Positions 17,849 to 26,764 are shown, counted from the stretch's first letter. The stretch: 38,211 bases of DNA from Bacteroidota bacterium (GCA_018266455.1 JAFEAJ010000007.1:17294-55504), one strand, 5' to 3'. Numbers and translations are program-made. Notes: generated by a model from the letters alone, not told the origin.

Positions 17849-18571
17849 CTATTTTAAATTGTGAAATACTTTCTGCACATCGTCATCCTGTTCTAGTTTA
17901 TCCACCAATTTTAGAACTTCTTCAGCCTGGTTTTCCGAAAGCTCTAAAGTGTTGGATGGGATCCATTCTACTTCTGCGCTGATTGGCGCGATCTTTTTTT
18001 CTTCCAGTGCTTTTTGCATGTTGCCAAAATCGTTGAAGGCTGTTCTTAATATTAAAATAGGCTCCTTGTTTTCTCCTGTTCCTTCGCCCATTTCTTCAAG
18101 GCCAGAATCTATCAGCTCAAATTCCAGTTCTTCCTGGTTTAAGCCTTCAGGTTTTAGCTTGAACACGCCCATTTTTTTGAACTGAAAGCTCACGCTTCCG
18201 CTGGTGCCCATATTGCCATTTCCTTTTGTGAAATAGCTGCGCAAGTTAGCAACAGTCCGTGTTGGGTTATCGGTTGCGGTTTCAACGAGCACGGCCACCC
18301 CATGTGGCGCATATCCTTCATATAAAATTTCTTCATAGTTCTCCATCTCTTTGCCGGCTGCTCTTTTGATCGCAGCTTCCACGCGGTCTTTTGGCATGTT
18401 CACGCTCTTTGCATTCTGAAAGCAACGGCGCAACGCAGGATTGGTGTTTGGGTCAGGGCCACCGGCTTTCACGGCAATGGCTATCTCTTTTCCGATACGG
18501 GTAAATTGTTTGGCCATCCTGTCCCAGCGGGCAAACATCGTGTGCTTCCTTACTTCAAAAATCCTTCCCAT
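17849..18571 (-). CDS. yebC: YebC/PmpR family protein
   Basis: YebC/PmpR family, 240 residues, normal length. Motifs seen: the N-terminal [36 protein letters not shown] segment, [28 protein letters not shown] and [17 protein letters not shown], all diagnostic. It was long annotated as a transcriptional regulator; more recent work links the family to translation of difficult peptide stretches, so the role here is open. Single-gene unit with its own terminator (17791-17828) and a -7 box at 18659-18666. Confidence 0.95.
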   Translation of the reverse strand: MGRIFEVRKHTMFARWDRMAKQFTRIGKEIAIAVKAGGPDPNTNPALRRCFQNAKSVNMPKDRVEAAIKRAAGKEMENYEEILYEGYAPHGVAVLVETATDNPTRTVANLRSYFTKGNGNMGTSGSVSFQFKKMGVFKLKPEGLNQEELEFELIDSGLEEMGEGTGENKEPILILRTAFNDFGNMQKALEEKKIAPISAEVEWIPSNTLELSENQAEEVLKLVDKLEQDDDVQKVFHNLK

Positions 18572-18658
18572 GTTTTGTTTGTTGTTTGAGCTTGTGGTTT
18601 GTAGCCCTCAAGCCCATCTTTCATTATAAAAATAAAGCCTTCAACTTTTGTCGGGCAG

Positions 18659-18666
18659 CAAAATTA
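18659..18666 (-). promoter_or_regulatory. Candidate -7 box for yebC
   Basis: The minus strand reads TAATTTTG, an exact TAnnTTTG match, about 88 bases upstream of the yebC ATG and just after the permease terminator. The only TTTG upstream lies 12 bases away, closer than the 19-21 consensus. Confidence 0.4.
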
Positions 18667-18679
18667 GCTCAAGTGAAGC

Positions 18680-18705
18680 AAATAAAAAACCGCCCGAAGG
18701 CGGTT
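18680..18705 (-). terminator. Rho-independent terminator of the permease gene
   Basis: On the minus strand AACCGCC-TTCG-GGCGGTT forms a 7-bp stem with the very stable UUCG tetraloop (18705-18688), followed by TTTTATTTG. It starts 5 bases after the permease stop. Confidence 0.92.
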
Positions 18706-18710
18706 GGTTT

Positions 18711-20234
18711 TTATTTTTTATCAAACTTTTCACTCGTCGGAAGTATTTCTCCTGGTATTTTTAGTTTGCTGTATTTTTTGCTGTAGCTAAAATAGATGAT
18801 CAATCCGATTATCATCCATACAAAAGCGCTGAGCAAAGTTTCGTTCGGCAGGCCCACAATCATGGCGGTGCAGACGATCATCCCGAGTATCGGCACAACA
18901 GGCACCCAGGGTGTTCTGAATGGGCGTGTTAGGTTAGGTTCTTTCTTCCTCAAAATGATTATCCCCAAACAAACCAGCACAAAAGCAAATAAAGTTCCGA
19001 TAGAAGTTAAATCGCCGGCCACGCTCACGGGCACAAAAGCGCCGAACAATCCAACAAAAAGAAAAAGCACAATATTGCTTTTATAGGGAGTGCGGAATTT
19101 AGGATGCAGGTCGCTGAAAATTTTCGGGAGCAGCCCATCTGTTGACATGGTATAAAACACCCGCGATTGCCCCATCAGCATTACCAGTATCACGGAAGAA
19201 AACCCGAGCAGGATGGCAAAGGAAACAAGTTTGGCCAGCCAGCCATAGTGCATATAGGTTTCAATAGCATAAGCAACAGATGCTTCTTTTCCGGCTTTTA
19301 CAAAATCGGTATAAGGCGCAACGCCGGTAAGTACCCACGAAAAAAGAATATATAAAACAGTGCAAACTATTAATGAGCCCAAAATGCCAAGCGGCATATC
19401 GCGCTTGGGGTTTTTTGCTTCCTGGGCTGTGGTGGAAACTGCATCAAACCCGATGAAGGCAAAAAACACAATGCCTGCTCCGGTTAGCACTCCCCCCCAT
19501 CCGTGCCGAAAGAAATCAGCATAAGAATAAGGTTGCCCGTTCATCTGAACTGCCGGTGGCGCATCAGCCGGAATTAAATATGGCGTGTGATTGGCATGGT
19601 TAATAAAACCCCAGCCAATAGCAATAAACACAATTACGATGGTTACTTTAATGATCACAATAATCATATTCACACGGGCAGATTCCTGGGTGCCCTTAAT
19701 AAGCAATAGCGAAAGAAGCAGCAATATAAATAGTGCCGGCACATTCATAATGCCGTGGTGCATTACGCCGGCCGCATCTTGCAACGATTCGAAAGGAGAG
19801 TGGCACCACTCGTATGGGATACTTTTCCCAACTAAAATATTCAAATACTCGCTCCACGAAATGGAAACGGTTGCCGCGCCAAGCGCATATTCGAGCACCA
19901 GGGCCCAGCCAATTACCCATGCCACTAACTCGCCCATTGTTGCATACGCATAAGTGTAGGCGCTGCCGGCAATGGGGATCATGGAAGAAAATTCTGCATA
20001 GCACAATCCGGCAAATGCGCAACCAACCGCTGCTATAATAAATGAAATGGTAACAGCAGGCCCGGCATGCTCACCGGCAGCGGCAGCAGTCCTCACAAAC
20101 AGCCCTGCCCCGATAATCGCCCCGATCCCGAGGGCAACCAGGTTACCGGCATTGAGCGTTTTCTTTAGTCCTTTTCCTGAATCTTCTGCCTGTGCCAGAA
20201 GAGTTGCAATAGATTTTTTGGCAAATAAACTCAT
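18711..20234 (-). CDS. APC-superfamily amino acid permease
   Basis: Inner-membrane amino acid transporter of the APC superfamily, cationic-amino-acid-transporter (CAT/YhdG-like) branch, 507 residues with about 12-13 hydrophobic helices. TM1 carries the unwound substrate motif GIGAIIGAGLFVRTA, and TM6 the FFAFIGFDAVSTTAQEAKNP segment typical of this branch. Other family segments are CYAEFSSMIPIAGSAYTYAY and ESARVNMIIVIIKV. Substrate cannot be assigned. Single-gene unit with a strong terminator 5 bases after the stop; the divergent neighbour is another transporter. Confidence 0.93.
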   Translation of the reverse strand: MSLFAKKSIATLLAQAEDSGKGLKKTLNAGNLVALGIGAIIGAGLFVRTAAAAGEHAGPAVTISFIIAAVGCAFAGLCYAEFSSMIPIAGSAYTYAYATMGELVAWVIGWALVLEYALGAATVSISWSEYLNILVGKSIPYEWCHSPFESLQDAAGVMHHGIMNVPALFILLLLSLLLIKGTQESARVNMIIVIIKVTIVIVFIAIGWGFINHANHTPYLIPADAPPAVQMNGQPYSYADFFRHGWGGVLTGAGIVFFAFIGFDAVSTTAQEAKNPKRDMPLGILGSLIVCTVLYILFSWVLTGVAPYTDFVKAGKEASVAYAIETYMHYGWLAKLVSFAILLGFSSVILVMLMGQSRVFYTMSTDGLLPKIFSDLHPKFRTPYKSNIVLFLFVGLFGAFVPVSVAGDLTSIGTLFAFVLVCLGIIILRKKEPNLTRPFRTPWVPVVPILGMIVCTAMIVGLPNETLLSAFVWMIIGLIIYFSYSKKYSKLKIPGEILPTSEKFDKK

Positions 20235-20410
20235 ACTTTGTGAATTGTATTATAGCAGTAGTTTTGATATGGCTCGTAAAATAAGCAAATAATTGATACG
20301 CGGCTTATTTCTTTTGTATTGCGCGGGGTTTTAGCCACAACTTTGCTGGCCAATATAGGGGTTGGTGCCTGATTGAAATATTTGTGAACAGGAACATTTG
20401 CGACGAAAGT

Positions 20411-20440
20411 TTTGCCAAGTCAATAATTTTCGATTTTTTG
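20411..20440 (+). promoter_or_regulatory. Near-consensus promoter for the symporter operon
   Basis: TTTG (20411-20414), an 18-base spacer, then ATTTTTTG (20433-20440), one base pair away from TAnnTTTG. The predicted start is about 17 bases upstream of the ATG at 20461. Confidence 0.35.
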
Positions 20441-20460
20441 CAGCATCGTTAACTGAGCTT

Positions 20461-21696
20461 ATGAGGAAAATTAGTTTAACATCATGGATCATTATTGCAA
20501 TGATTGCAGGCATAGCAATAGGGCTGCTCTTCCATTTTAATGCTCCTGAAAAATGGATTGCAAGTTTTTCCGATGCAATGTCGCTGCTCACAGAGGTCTT
20601 TCTTCGATTAATAAAAATGATTATCGCGCCGCTTGTTTTCTCGACACTGGTAGTCGGCATTGCTAAGCTTGGGGACATTAAGTCTGTGGGACGGATCGGA
20701 GGGAAGACGCTGTTGTGGTTTATGAGCATGTCATTGCTGTCGTTGGTTTTGGGGCTCGTTATAATGAACATCCTGAAACTGGGCCACAGCATTAACCTGC
20801 CTTTGCCTGATGCAGCGGCAAAGCCTACAGTTGATCAGTCTTCGCTTTCTTTTAAGAATTTTGTGGAGCACGTTTTCCCTGAAAGCATTATCCAGGCAAT
20901 GGCTTCCAACCAGATATTACAGATTGTTGCATTCTCTGTTTTTTTCGGGATAGCAACTGCAGCCATAGGGGAGCAGGGAAAAATCATCACCAAAGCCCTT
21001 GATGCGGTTGCCCATGTTGTTTTAAAGATGACTGGCTATGTGATGAAGCTTGCGCCTGCGGCAGCATTTGCCGCCATTGCCGCTATTGTGGCTATAAAAG
21101 GGCCTGATCTTTTGTTTGCTTATGGAAAGCTCATCATTAGCTTTTATGCTGGTATCATTTGTTTGTGGGGCCTTCTTATATTGATCTCTTCGCTATTTAT
21201 CGGGAAGCGCGCCATCGAGCTCATTAGCCGCGTGAAAGCGGCCGTGCTGCTGGCTTTTAGCACTGCGAGCTCGGAATCTGCATTCCCGCAATTGCTCACA
21301 GCGCTTGAAGAATTCGGATGCCCTAATAAAATCGTGAGTTTTGTACTGCCACTTGGCTATTCTTTTAATTTGGACGGGAGCATGCTGTATATGACTTTTG
21401 CGTCTTTATTTATTGCGCAGGCTTACGGTATGCACATGTCAGTAACGCAACAAATATCCATGTTGCTGGTTTTAATGCTCACGAGCAAAGGCATTGCAGG
21501 AGTGCCAAGGGCTTCTTTGGTGGTCATTGCCGGAACATTATCAATGTTCAATATCCCTCAACAAGGGCTTTTGCTATTGCTTGGCATTGACCAGGTCTTG
21601 GATATGGCAAGAAGCGCCACCAATGTAGTGGGCAATAGCCTGGCCACAGCAGTGGTAAGCAAAATGGAAGGCGCAATCCCAAAAAAGGGTTCTTAA
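20461..21696 (+). CDS. Dicarboxylate/amino acid:cation symporter (DAACS, GltP/DctA-like)
   Basis: Inner-membrane Na+ or H+ symporter for dicarboxylates or acidic amino acids, 412 residues. The ATG at 20461 gives the family N terminus (MRKISLTSWIIIAM); the ORF is open further upstream. Family marks: the IKMIIAPLVFSTLVVGIAKL helix, the HP1 serine-rich tip as STASSESAFPQL, the TM7 motif NMDGT present as NLDGS, and the HP2 region SKGIAGVPRASLVV. The NLDGS variant is a conservative change in the cation site. Followed after 17 bases by a DedA gene and then an MFS gene, so probably the first of a three-gene membrane-protein operon. Confidence 0.94.
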   Translation: MRKISLTSWIIIAMIAGIAIGLLFHFNAPEKWIASFSDAMSLLTEVFLRLIKMIIAPLVFSTLVVGIAKLGDIKSVGRIGGKTLLWFMSMSLLSLVLGLVIMNILKLGHSINLPLPDAAAKPTVDQSSLSFKNFVEHVFPESIIQAMASNQILQIVAFSVFFGIATAAIGEQGKIITKALDAVAHVVLKMTGYVMKLAPAAAFAAIAAIVAIKGPDLLFAYGKLIISFYAGIICLWGLLILISSLFIGKRAIELISRVKAAVLLAFSTASSESAFPQLLTALEEFGCPNKIVSFVLPLGYSFNLDGSMLYMTFASLFIAQAYGMHMSVTQQISMLLVLMLTSKGIAGVPRASLVVIAGTLSMFNIPQQGLLLLLGIDQVLDMARSATNVVGNSLATAVVSKMEGAIPKKGS

Positions 21697-21713
21697 ACAA
21701 GCTATAAAGCATT

Positions 21714-22406
21714 ATGGAATTATTGACGGTTACGTTTAAAGATTTGCTGAACCCTGAATTTTACATCAATAACGGTGGTTTGTGGGTAATGCTTTTTATT
21801 GTGTTTGCAGAAACGGGATTAATGGTCGGCTTTTTTCTTCCAGGCGACAGCCTTTTGTTTGTTGCGGGCATATTCAGTCCAAAATTGGTAGACAAACTTA
21901 TTCCCGGGGGAACGGGCAGCGATTTTGCGGATTTACTGATATTGCTTTTGCTCGTTTCTGCATGCGGCATATTGGGCAATATTTTAGGCTATTGGTTCGG
22001 CAAAAAAAGCGGCCCCTTCCTGTTTCACCGGAAGGATAATTTTTTGTTCAAGAAAAGATATTTATTCGATGCCAAAGAATTTTATGACAAACATGGCGGG
22101 CAGGCCATTGTGTTTGCCCGGTTTGTGCCCATTGTAAGGACTTTTGCGCCCATCATTGCAGGTATTGTTCAGATGGATAAGAAGAAGTTCCTATTTTATA
22201 ATATTATTGGCTGCATTGCATGGGTGTTCAGCATGTTGTTTGCCGGTCACTATCTTGATAAGCTCTTCGTCAGGAAATTTCATTTTGACCTAAAAAAGCA
22301 TCTTGAAGTAATTGTGCTGATAATCGTGTTGGTCACCACTTTGCCGGTATTGTACAAATTATTTTTTGGTAAAAGAAAAAGCTCCTCTGGCAGGAAGCCT
22401 TCATGA
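21714..22406 (+). CDS. DedA-family membrane protein (VTT domain)
   Basis: DedA/VTT-domain integral membrane protein, 230 residues, with at least five hydrophobic segments. The family motifs ETGLMVGFFLPGDSLLFVAG and FARFVPIVRTFAPIIAGIVQM, including the key Arg residues, are present. Members act in membrane homeostasis; several are undecaprenyl-phosphate or phospholipid translocases that depend on proton motive force. The C-terminal tail is strongly basic (GKRKSSSGRKPS). Tightly placed between the symporter (17 bases) and the MFS gene (3 bases). Confidence 0.94.
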   Translation: MELLTVTFKDLLNPEFYINNGGLWVMLFIVFAETGLMVGFFLPGDSLLFVAGIFSPKLVDKLIPGGTGSDFADLLILLLLVSACGILGNILGYWFGKKSGPFLFHRKDNFLFKKRYLFDAKEFYDKHGGQAIVFARFVPIVRTFAPIIAGIVQMDKKKFLFYNIIGCIAWVFSMLFAGHYLDKLFVRKFHFDLKKHLEVIVLIIVLVTTLPVLYKLFFGKRKSSSGRKPS

Positions 22407-22409
22407 AAA

Positions 22410-23642
22410 ATGGCCATGCGCATGCAACAAAAAGTTCACTCTGTCTTTAACCTCGCCGTCATTGTTGGCGCGCTGGGCTATTTTGTGGATATCTATGACC
22501 TGCTGTTGTTCAGCATTATCCGTGTCCCTTCTTTAAAATCATTAGGCCTCGATGAAGCAGCAATCGCAAGGGAAGGATTGAACATTATTAATATTCAAAT
22601 GCTCGGGCTGCTCATCGGTGGCATTATCTGGGGAATTCTTGGAGATAAGAAAGGCAGATTAAAAGTTTTGTTTGCTACCATTTTACTGTATTCCATCGGC
22701 AATATTGCCAACGGGTTTGTAACTAACGTGCACCAATATGCGCTGGTGCGGTTTATTTCCGGCGTTGGTTTGGCGGGAGAACTTGGGGCAGGCATTACGC
22801 TGGTAAGCGAACTGCTGCCAAAAGAAAAAAGAGGCATCGGCGCTTCTATTATTTCCGGCGTTGGTGTTATCGGCGCAGTTGCTGCTTTTTTTGTGAAAGA
22901 AAAATTTGACTGGCGCACTTGTTATTTTATTGGGGGAGGATTGGGCATTGCATTATTGCTGTTGCGTGCCGGGGTCCTTGAATCGGGGATGTATAAAGAT
23001 ATTAAGCACCAGAAAATTTCAAAAGGAAATTTTTTTATGCTTTTCACTGATCTTAGCAGGCTGAGAAAATATGTTGCCACCATACTAATAGGATTGCCTG
23101 TCTGGTATATAATCGGCATTTTAATCACATTTTCAAAAGAGTTTGGCGCGAAGATGGATGTGCGGGGAACTGTTGACCCCGGGAAAGCAGTGATGTATTG
23201 TTATGCGGCTATTTCCATCGGTAATTTTCTCGCGGGTTATTTAAGCCAGTGGCTGCAAAGCCGGAAAAAAGTAGTGTATCTGTATTACTTTGTTAGCATC
23301 GCGGGGCTTATTTGGTTTTTCGATCTTCATCATGCGGGTGTAAACCAGGTTTATCTTGTATCCATTGTGCTTGGTATCGGGGGTGGGTTTTGGACAACAT
23401 TTGTAACCATGGCGGCAGAACAATTCGGTACCAATATTCGGGCAACTGTTACCACCACTGCGCCGAATATGGTTCGCGGCTCACTCATTCCCATTTCTTT
23501 ATTGTTCGTAGCCCTTCAGCCATTGACAGGTTATGTGCGCAGCGGCTGGATTACAGGCATTGTGGTAATGCTGATTTCTTTTGTCGCTTTGTATTTTGTG
23601 GAGGAAACGTATAACAAGGATTTGAATTATTTGGAAGAATAA
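22410..23642 (+). CDS. MFS transporter
   Basis: Major facilitator superfamily secondary transporter, about 410 residues and 12 predicted helices. The loop 2-3 motif A is present as GILGDKKGRLKVLF, and TM4/TM5 carry RFISGVGLAGELGAGITLVSE, close to the sugar/organic-acid MFS branch (MHS/AAHS-like). ATG codons occur at 22410, 22416 and 22422, and the true start may be any of them. It follows the DedA stop by 3 bases, indicating translational coupling. Substrate unknown. Confidence 0.92.
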   Translation: MAMRMQQKVHSVFNLAVIVGALGYFVDIYDLLLFSIIRVPSLKSLGLDEAAIAREGLNIINIQMLGLLIGGIIWGILGDKKGRLKVLFATILLYSIGNIANGFVTNVHQYALVRFISGVGLAGELGAGITLVSELLPKEKRGIGASIISGVGVIGAVAAFFVKEKFDWRTCYFIGGGLGIALLLLRAGVLESGMYKDIKHQKISKGNFFMLFTDLSRLRKYVATILIGLPVWYIIGILITFSKEFGAKMDVRGTVDPGKAVMYCYAAISIGNFLAGYLSQWLQSRKKVVYLYYFVSIAGLIWFFDLHHAGVNQVYLVSIVLGIGGGFWTTFVTMAAEQFGTNIRATVTTTAPNMVRGSLIPISLLFVALQPLTGYVRSGWITGIVVMLISFVALYFVEETYNKDLNYLEE

Positions 23643-23744
23643 GGCAAGATTTTGGATGGGATGTTTTTTTAAAAAATTATTAATGCATCGACATCTTCAC
23701 GTTCTTCCTGGGCTGGTTTCCGGCTTTTCCCTCATTTTTGCAGA

Positions 23745-24776
23745 ATGAAATTTCTCATTATCCGGTTTTCATCTATTGGCGATATTGTTTTAACAACGCC
23801 CGTAGCCCGCTGTTTGAAGAAACAGATAGCTACAGCAGAAGTGCATTACCTTACCAAAGCGGCTTATAAAGACATTTTAGCTGCCAATCCTTATATCGAT
23901 AAGACCCACCTGCTGGAAGACAGCCTGGATGCAGTTGTTGAAAAATTGAAAAAGGAAGATTTTGATTATGTGATTGACCTGCATCATAACCTCCGCACAC
24001 TAAGAGTTAAGCGTGGGCTTAAGAAGCATGCATTTTCATTCAACAAGCTGAATATCGAAAAATGGTTGTTGACTGCTTTGAAAATAAATAGGCTGCCTGC
24101 TGCGCATATTGTTGACCGTTATTTGCAAACGGTAGAGAGCTTTGGAGTGAAAAATGATGGCGCCGGGCTTGACTATTTCATTCCTGGAAATGAATTGGTG
24201 AAAGAAAGCGATATCCCGGCATCGCACCATGCGGGCTATATTGGGATTGTTATTGGGGCAGCTTATTTCACCAAGCGTTTTCCTGTGCATAAGCTGAAAG
24301 CGCTTTGCGCTTCGCTCCGTCACCCGGTTATTTTACTGGGCGGGCCGGAAGACAAAATACATGGCGATGAGGTAGCTTCGTCAGACAAAGTGAAAATTTA
24401 TAATGCCTGCGGGAAATTTAGCTTAAACGAATCTGCTGACCTGGTGCGCCGGGCCAAACTGATCATCTCCAACGACACTGGCCTGATGCATGTAGCTGCC
24501 GCATTTAAACGTCCGGTAATTTCTTTATGGGGCAACACGGTGCCTGAATTTGGCATGTACCCTTATTATGGCGAAAATTTTGCCCGCGCTTCGGCTTCAG
24601 GGCCTGCCACGAATAAATCCCTTTTTGATATGATGGAGATTAAAAGCCTTTCATGCAGGCCATGCTCGAAAATCGGGTATAAGAAATGCCCTAAAGGACA
24701 TTTCAAATGCATGGAGCAAATAGATGTGAATGAACTTGAACAGAAAATATATGAAAAGATAAATGGATGGCAATAG
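23745..24776 (+). CDS. Glycosyltransferase family 9 (heptosyltransferase-like)
   Basis: GT9 glycosyltransferase, 343 residues, GT-B fold; in Gram-negatives these add heptose from an ADP-sugar to the LPS inner core. N-terminal motif IRFSSIGDIVLTTPVARCLK is the classic acceptor-side signature; the C-terminal half has LIISNDTGLMHVAAAFKRPVISLWG. A Cys/His cluster near the C terminus (CRPC, then C and GHFKC, pattern C-x2-C-x7-C-x3-H-x2-C) resembles the CxPCF...C...GH..C segment of WaaF-type enzymes and may bind a metal. No signal peptide; it acts on the cytoplasmic face. No other LPS gene is adjacent; it is 102 bases downstream of the MFS gene and may have its own start, with TCATTTTTG 4 bases before the ATG. 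Confidence 0.92.
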   Translation: MKFLIIRFSSIGDIVLTTPVARCLKKQIATAEVHYLTKAAYKDILAANPYIDKTHLLEDSLDAVVEKLKKEDFDYVIDLHHNLRTLRVKRGLKKHAFSFNKLNIEKWLLTALKINRLPAAHIVDRYLQTVESFGVKNDGAGLDYFIPGNELVKESDIPASHHAGYIGIVIGAAYFTKRFPVHKLKALCASLRHPVILLGGPEDKIHGDEVASSDKVKIYNACGKFSLNESADLVRRAKLIISNDTGLMHVAAAFKRPVISLWGNTVPEFGMYPYYGENFARASASGPATNKSLFDMMEIKSLSCRPCSKIGYKKCPKGHFKCMEQIDVNELEQKIYEKINGWQ

Positions 24777-24802
24777 CCAATGCCCAATACTTCCTTATTC
24801 AT

Positions 24803-25372
24803 TTATTTGATATGCTTTCCTGTCCATTCACCATCGCTGGAAAACAAGTTGTAGCCTTCATTAGAATCAGAACAGAGAAAATTTCCTGTCCAGGAGCCTT
24901 GAAGCGAAAACTCGTTGAAGGTGTCAGTTGCAGAACTTTTTACAAAATAGCCAACCCATTCACCGTTTGCATTAAATGATAATAAAACATTTTGGCAGGC
25001 AATCGATATGAACCCAACCAGCTTATCGTCCTTGTCAAATAAAAAATTACCTGACCAGTTTGCATTTTTAGGGTTCAGCGAGGTGGAGAACATGGGGTTC
25101 AATACCTGGTAAGTTACCGGATTGAAAGAGGGATTGAACATTGGGCTGATAGCCCGGTTTTTTGAAGGATCCAATGACTCATTGTGTGCCGGGTTGATGT
25201 TCCAGTTATCTTTTGGGTTGATGGAAGAATTTAAGGATGGGTTTATTTTATTGTTGTGGGTGGGGCTCAGGTTATAATCAATTAAGGGATTGTGTTTTTG
25301 AAGGCCTGTCTGGCAAAACGATGTGTGGGCTGTATAAATCAAAACTACTGAAAGTAAAATTATCCTTTTCAT
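24803..25372 (-). CDS. Secreted octapeptide-repeat protein, family not recognised
   Basis: I do not recognise this 189-residue protein. A signal peptide (MKRIILLSVVLIYTAHTSFC) predicts export; Cys20 could be a lipidation site but the context is not a good lipobox. Residues 25-104 are ten tandem octapeptides with consensus x-x-[IL]-[NSD]-P-x-x-N; the Pro is present in every unit and the last Asn in about six. The C-terminal third carries a second repeat type, W-[ST/V]-G-[NYK]-[FH], with Trp at 106, 139, 161 and 183 (spacing 33, 22, 22) and a matching LVGF at 118. The octads could form a regular turn-based spiral or a repetitive spacer, and the Trp-Gly part looks beta-rich. It is preceded by a near-perfect promoter and lies between GT9 and mdh as a single gene. 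Function unknown. Confidence 0.85.
   Translation of the reverse strand: MKRIILLSVVLIYTAHTSFCQTGLQKHNPLIDYNLSPTHNNKINPSLNSSINPKDNWNINPAHNESLDPSKNRAISPMFNPSFNPVTYQVLNPMFSTSLNPKNANWSGNFLFDKDDKLVGFISIACQNVLLSFNANGEWVGYFVKSSATDTFNEFSLQGSWTGNFLCSDSNEGYNLFSSDGEWTGKHIK
25061..25300 (-). repeat. Ten 24-base coding repeats (octapeptide array)
   Basis: The 240 bases encode residues 25-104 of the secreted repeat protein: QKHNPLID, YNLSPTHN, NKINPSLN, SSINPKDN, WNINPAHN, ESLDPSKN, RAISPMFN, PSFNPVTY, QVLNPMFS and TSLNPKNA. The period is exactly eight residues with no insertions. The units are diverged at the DNA level, so the array is old and probably stable, not a recent slippage expansion. Confidence 0.85.
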
Positions 25373-25483
25373 TCTTTTGTGATTTTTAAGAAAGCGTCTT
25401 TTAAGGATAAAATTGGAACTGATAGGAGATAATAGATTTTAGGCGGTCATTCAATCAGGAGGGCTAATAGGTGGCAGCCGGGA

Positions 25484-25515
25484 TAAAGATAGTGTGCTTT
25501 TTCTAAATTTGCAAA
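25484..25515 (-). promoter_or_regulatory. Near-consensus promoter for the octapeptide-repeat gene
   Basis: On the minus strand TTTG (25515-25512), a 20-base spacer, then TATCTTTA (25491-25484), one base off TAnnTTTG. The predicted start near 25480 leaves a leader of about 108 bases before the ATG at 25372, longer than for its neighbours. Confidence 0.55.
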
Positions 25516-25543
25516 GAGCTGCGCTTTAAGCAACCCCCAGGAA

Positions 25544-25575
25544 AAAAGCCGGCCAAAATTTGCTTGCCGGCTTTT
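25544..25575 (-). terminator. Rho-independent terminator of mdh
   Basis: AAAAGCCGGC (25544-25553) and GCCGGCTTTT (25566-25575) form a perfect 10-bp stem with a 12-base loop and a T tract on the minus strand, 22 bases after the mdh stop. Confidence 0.92.
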
Positions 25576-25597
25576 CTTTTACTTTTCATTGATCATA

Positions 25598-26536
25598 TTA
25601 ATATACGTTAAGCGTCTTCAGCACGTCATTCATATTGCGCACGGCATCTGCGCTTTTATTAAACAGCGCCTGTTCTTCGGCATTTAGCTTAAAATCTACA
25701 ATTTCTTCCCACCCGTTTTTGCCAATAACCACTGGAACGCCGATGCAAATGTCTTTTTGCCCATATTCCCCATCAACTGCAACACAACAGCTGATCAGCT
25801 TTTTTTCGTCCCTTACAATGCTCTCAACAAGCGATGCGCCTGCTGCTCCCGGCGCATACCATGCCGAAGTGCCTATTAATTTAGTAAGCGTAGCGCCGCC
25901 AACCATGGTGTCTGCCACTATTTGCTTTTGTTTTTCTTCGCTTAAAAGTGAGGAAACTGGCGTGCTGTTCCATGTTGCGTAGCGTATCAGCGGTATCATG
26001 GTGGTATCACCATGCCCGCCAACTACCACAGCGTTCAGGTCGGCAGGGCTTGCGCCAAGGTGCCGGCTTAGCTGATACTTGAAGCGGGCGCTGTCTAATG
26101 CGCCGCCCATCCCAATGATCCTGTTTTTTGGCAATCCGGTAGCCTTTAGTGCCAGGTAGGTCATCGTATCCATCGGGTTGCTGATGATGAGGAGGATGGC
26201 ATTGGGCGAATGCTTTAAAATATTTTCTGCAACACCTTTTACGATGCCTGCATTTGTGCCGATCAGCTCTTCGCGGGTCATGCCGGGTTTTCTTGGGAGG
26301 CCTGAAGTAATCACCACCACTTCACTTCCTGCGGTTCTTGAATAATCGTTTGTGCTGCCGGTAATTTTTGTGTCAAACCCCAAAAGAGCAGCCGTCTGCA
26401 TCATGTCCTGCGCTTTCCCTTCTGCAAGGCCTTCTTTAATATCGAGCAGTACCAATTCAGTTGCCAGTTCTTTGCGGGCAATATTATCAGCACATGTTGC
26501 GCCAACTGCGCCTGCGCCTACAACCGTTACTTTCAT
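25598..26536 (-). CDS. mdh: Malate dehydrogenase
   Basis: NAD-dependent malate dehydrogenase of the LDH-like (type 3) branch, 312 residues; it interconverts malate and oxaloacetate in the TCA cycle. The Rossmann motif GAGAVG is at residues 7-12, with the NAD-ribose Asp in VLLDIKEG. The substrate-loop ITSGLPRKPGMTREEL carries the two Arg residues with MDH-type specificity (R-K-P-G-M-T-R). The catalytic Asp is in the SARFKYQLS helix region, and the catalytic His is in GGHGDTTMIPL. The ORF is open to 26575, but the ATG at 26536 starts the canonical MKVTVVGAG. It has a consensus promoter 37-68 bases upstream and a strong terminator, so it is a monocistronic unit. Confidence 0.96.
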   Translation of the reverse strand: MKVTVVGAGAVGATCADNIARKELATELVLLDIKEGLAEGKAQDMMQTAALLGFDTKITGSTNDYSRTAGSEVVVITSGLPRKPGMTREELIGTNAGIVKGVAENILKHSPNAILLIISNPMDTMTYLALKATGLPKNRIIGMGGALDSARFKYQLSRHLGASPADLNAVVVGGHGDTTMIPLIRYATWNSTPVSSLLSEEKQKQIVADTMVGGATLTKLIGTSAWYAPGAAGASLVESIVRDEKKLISCCVAVDGEYGQKDICIGVPVVIGKNGWEEIVDFKLNAEEQALFNKSADAVRNMNDVLKTLNVY

Positions 26537-26572
26537 CAGAAAAATATTTAGATTGAAAAAATTATTTCGCAG

Positions 26573-26604
26573 CAAAAGTAGTTGACAGCAAGGTTCTTTC
26601 CAAA
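26573..26604 (-). promoter_or_regulatory. Consensus promoter for mdh
   Basis: On the minus strand TTTG (26604-26601), a 20-base spacer, then TACTTTTG (26580-26573): both elements exact and spacing ideal. The predicted start is about 33 bases before the mdh ATG. Confidence 0.75.
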
Positions 26605-26739
26605 AGGAGATGCCAGGTTTGAGGTCCTGTTTGTAGTTGCGTGGTTAAAACCAGATGAGACAGGGGCATTCATTTGCCTGAGAGGCTGCCATTGTAGCAA
26701 CAGCAGCTCTTCGCATATCGCTTGGAGCTTCCTATTCAC

Positions 26740-26747
26740 TATCTTTG
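26740..26747 (+). promoter_or_regulatory. -7 box for ribBA
   Basis: TATCTTTG, an exact TAnnTTTG match, 17 bases before the ribBA ATG; the predicted leader is about 14 bases. No TTTG is found at the usual distance upstream. I looked for an FMN riboswitch in the 228-base divergent gap and did not find its conserved core. Confidence 0.5.
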
Positions 26748-26764
26748 CAGGTAAAATATTGCTC

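Noticed and set aside
26582..26764. Upstream extension of the ribBA frame, and a possible FMN riboswitch
   Set aside because: The extension has no family similarity and contains the -7 box. The conserved RFN core is not present.
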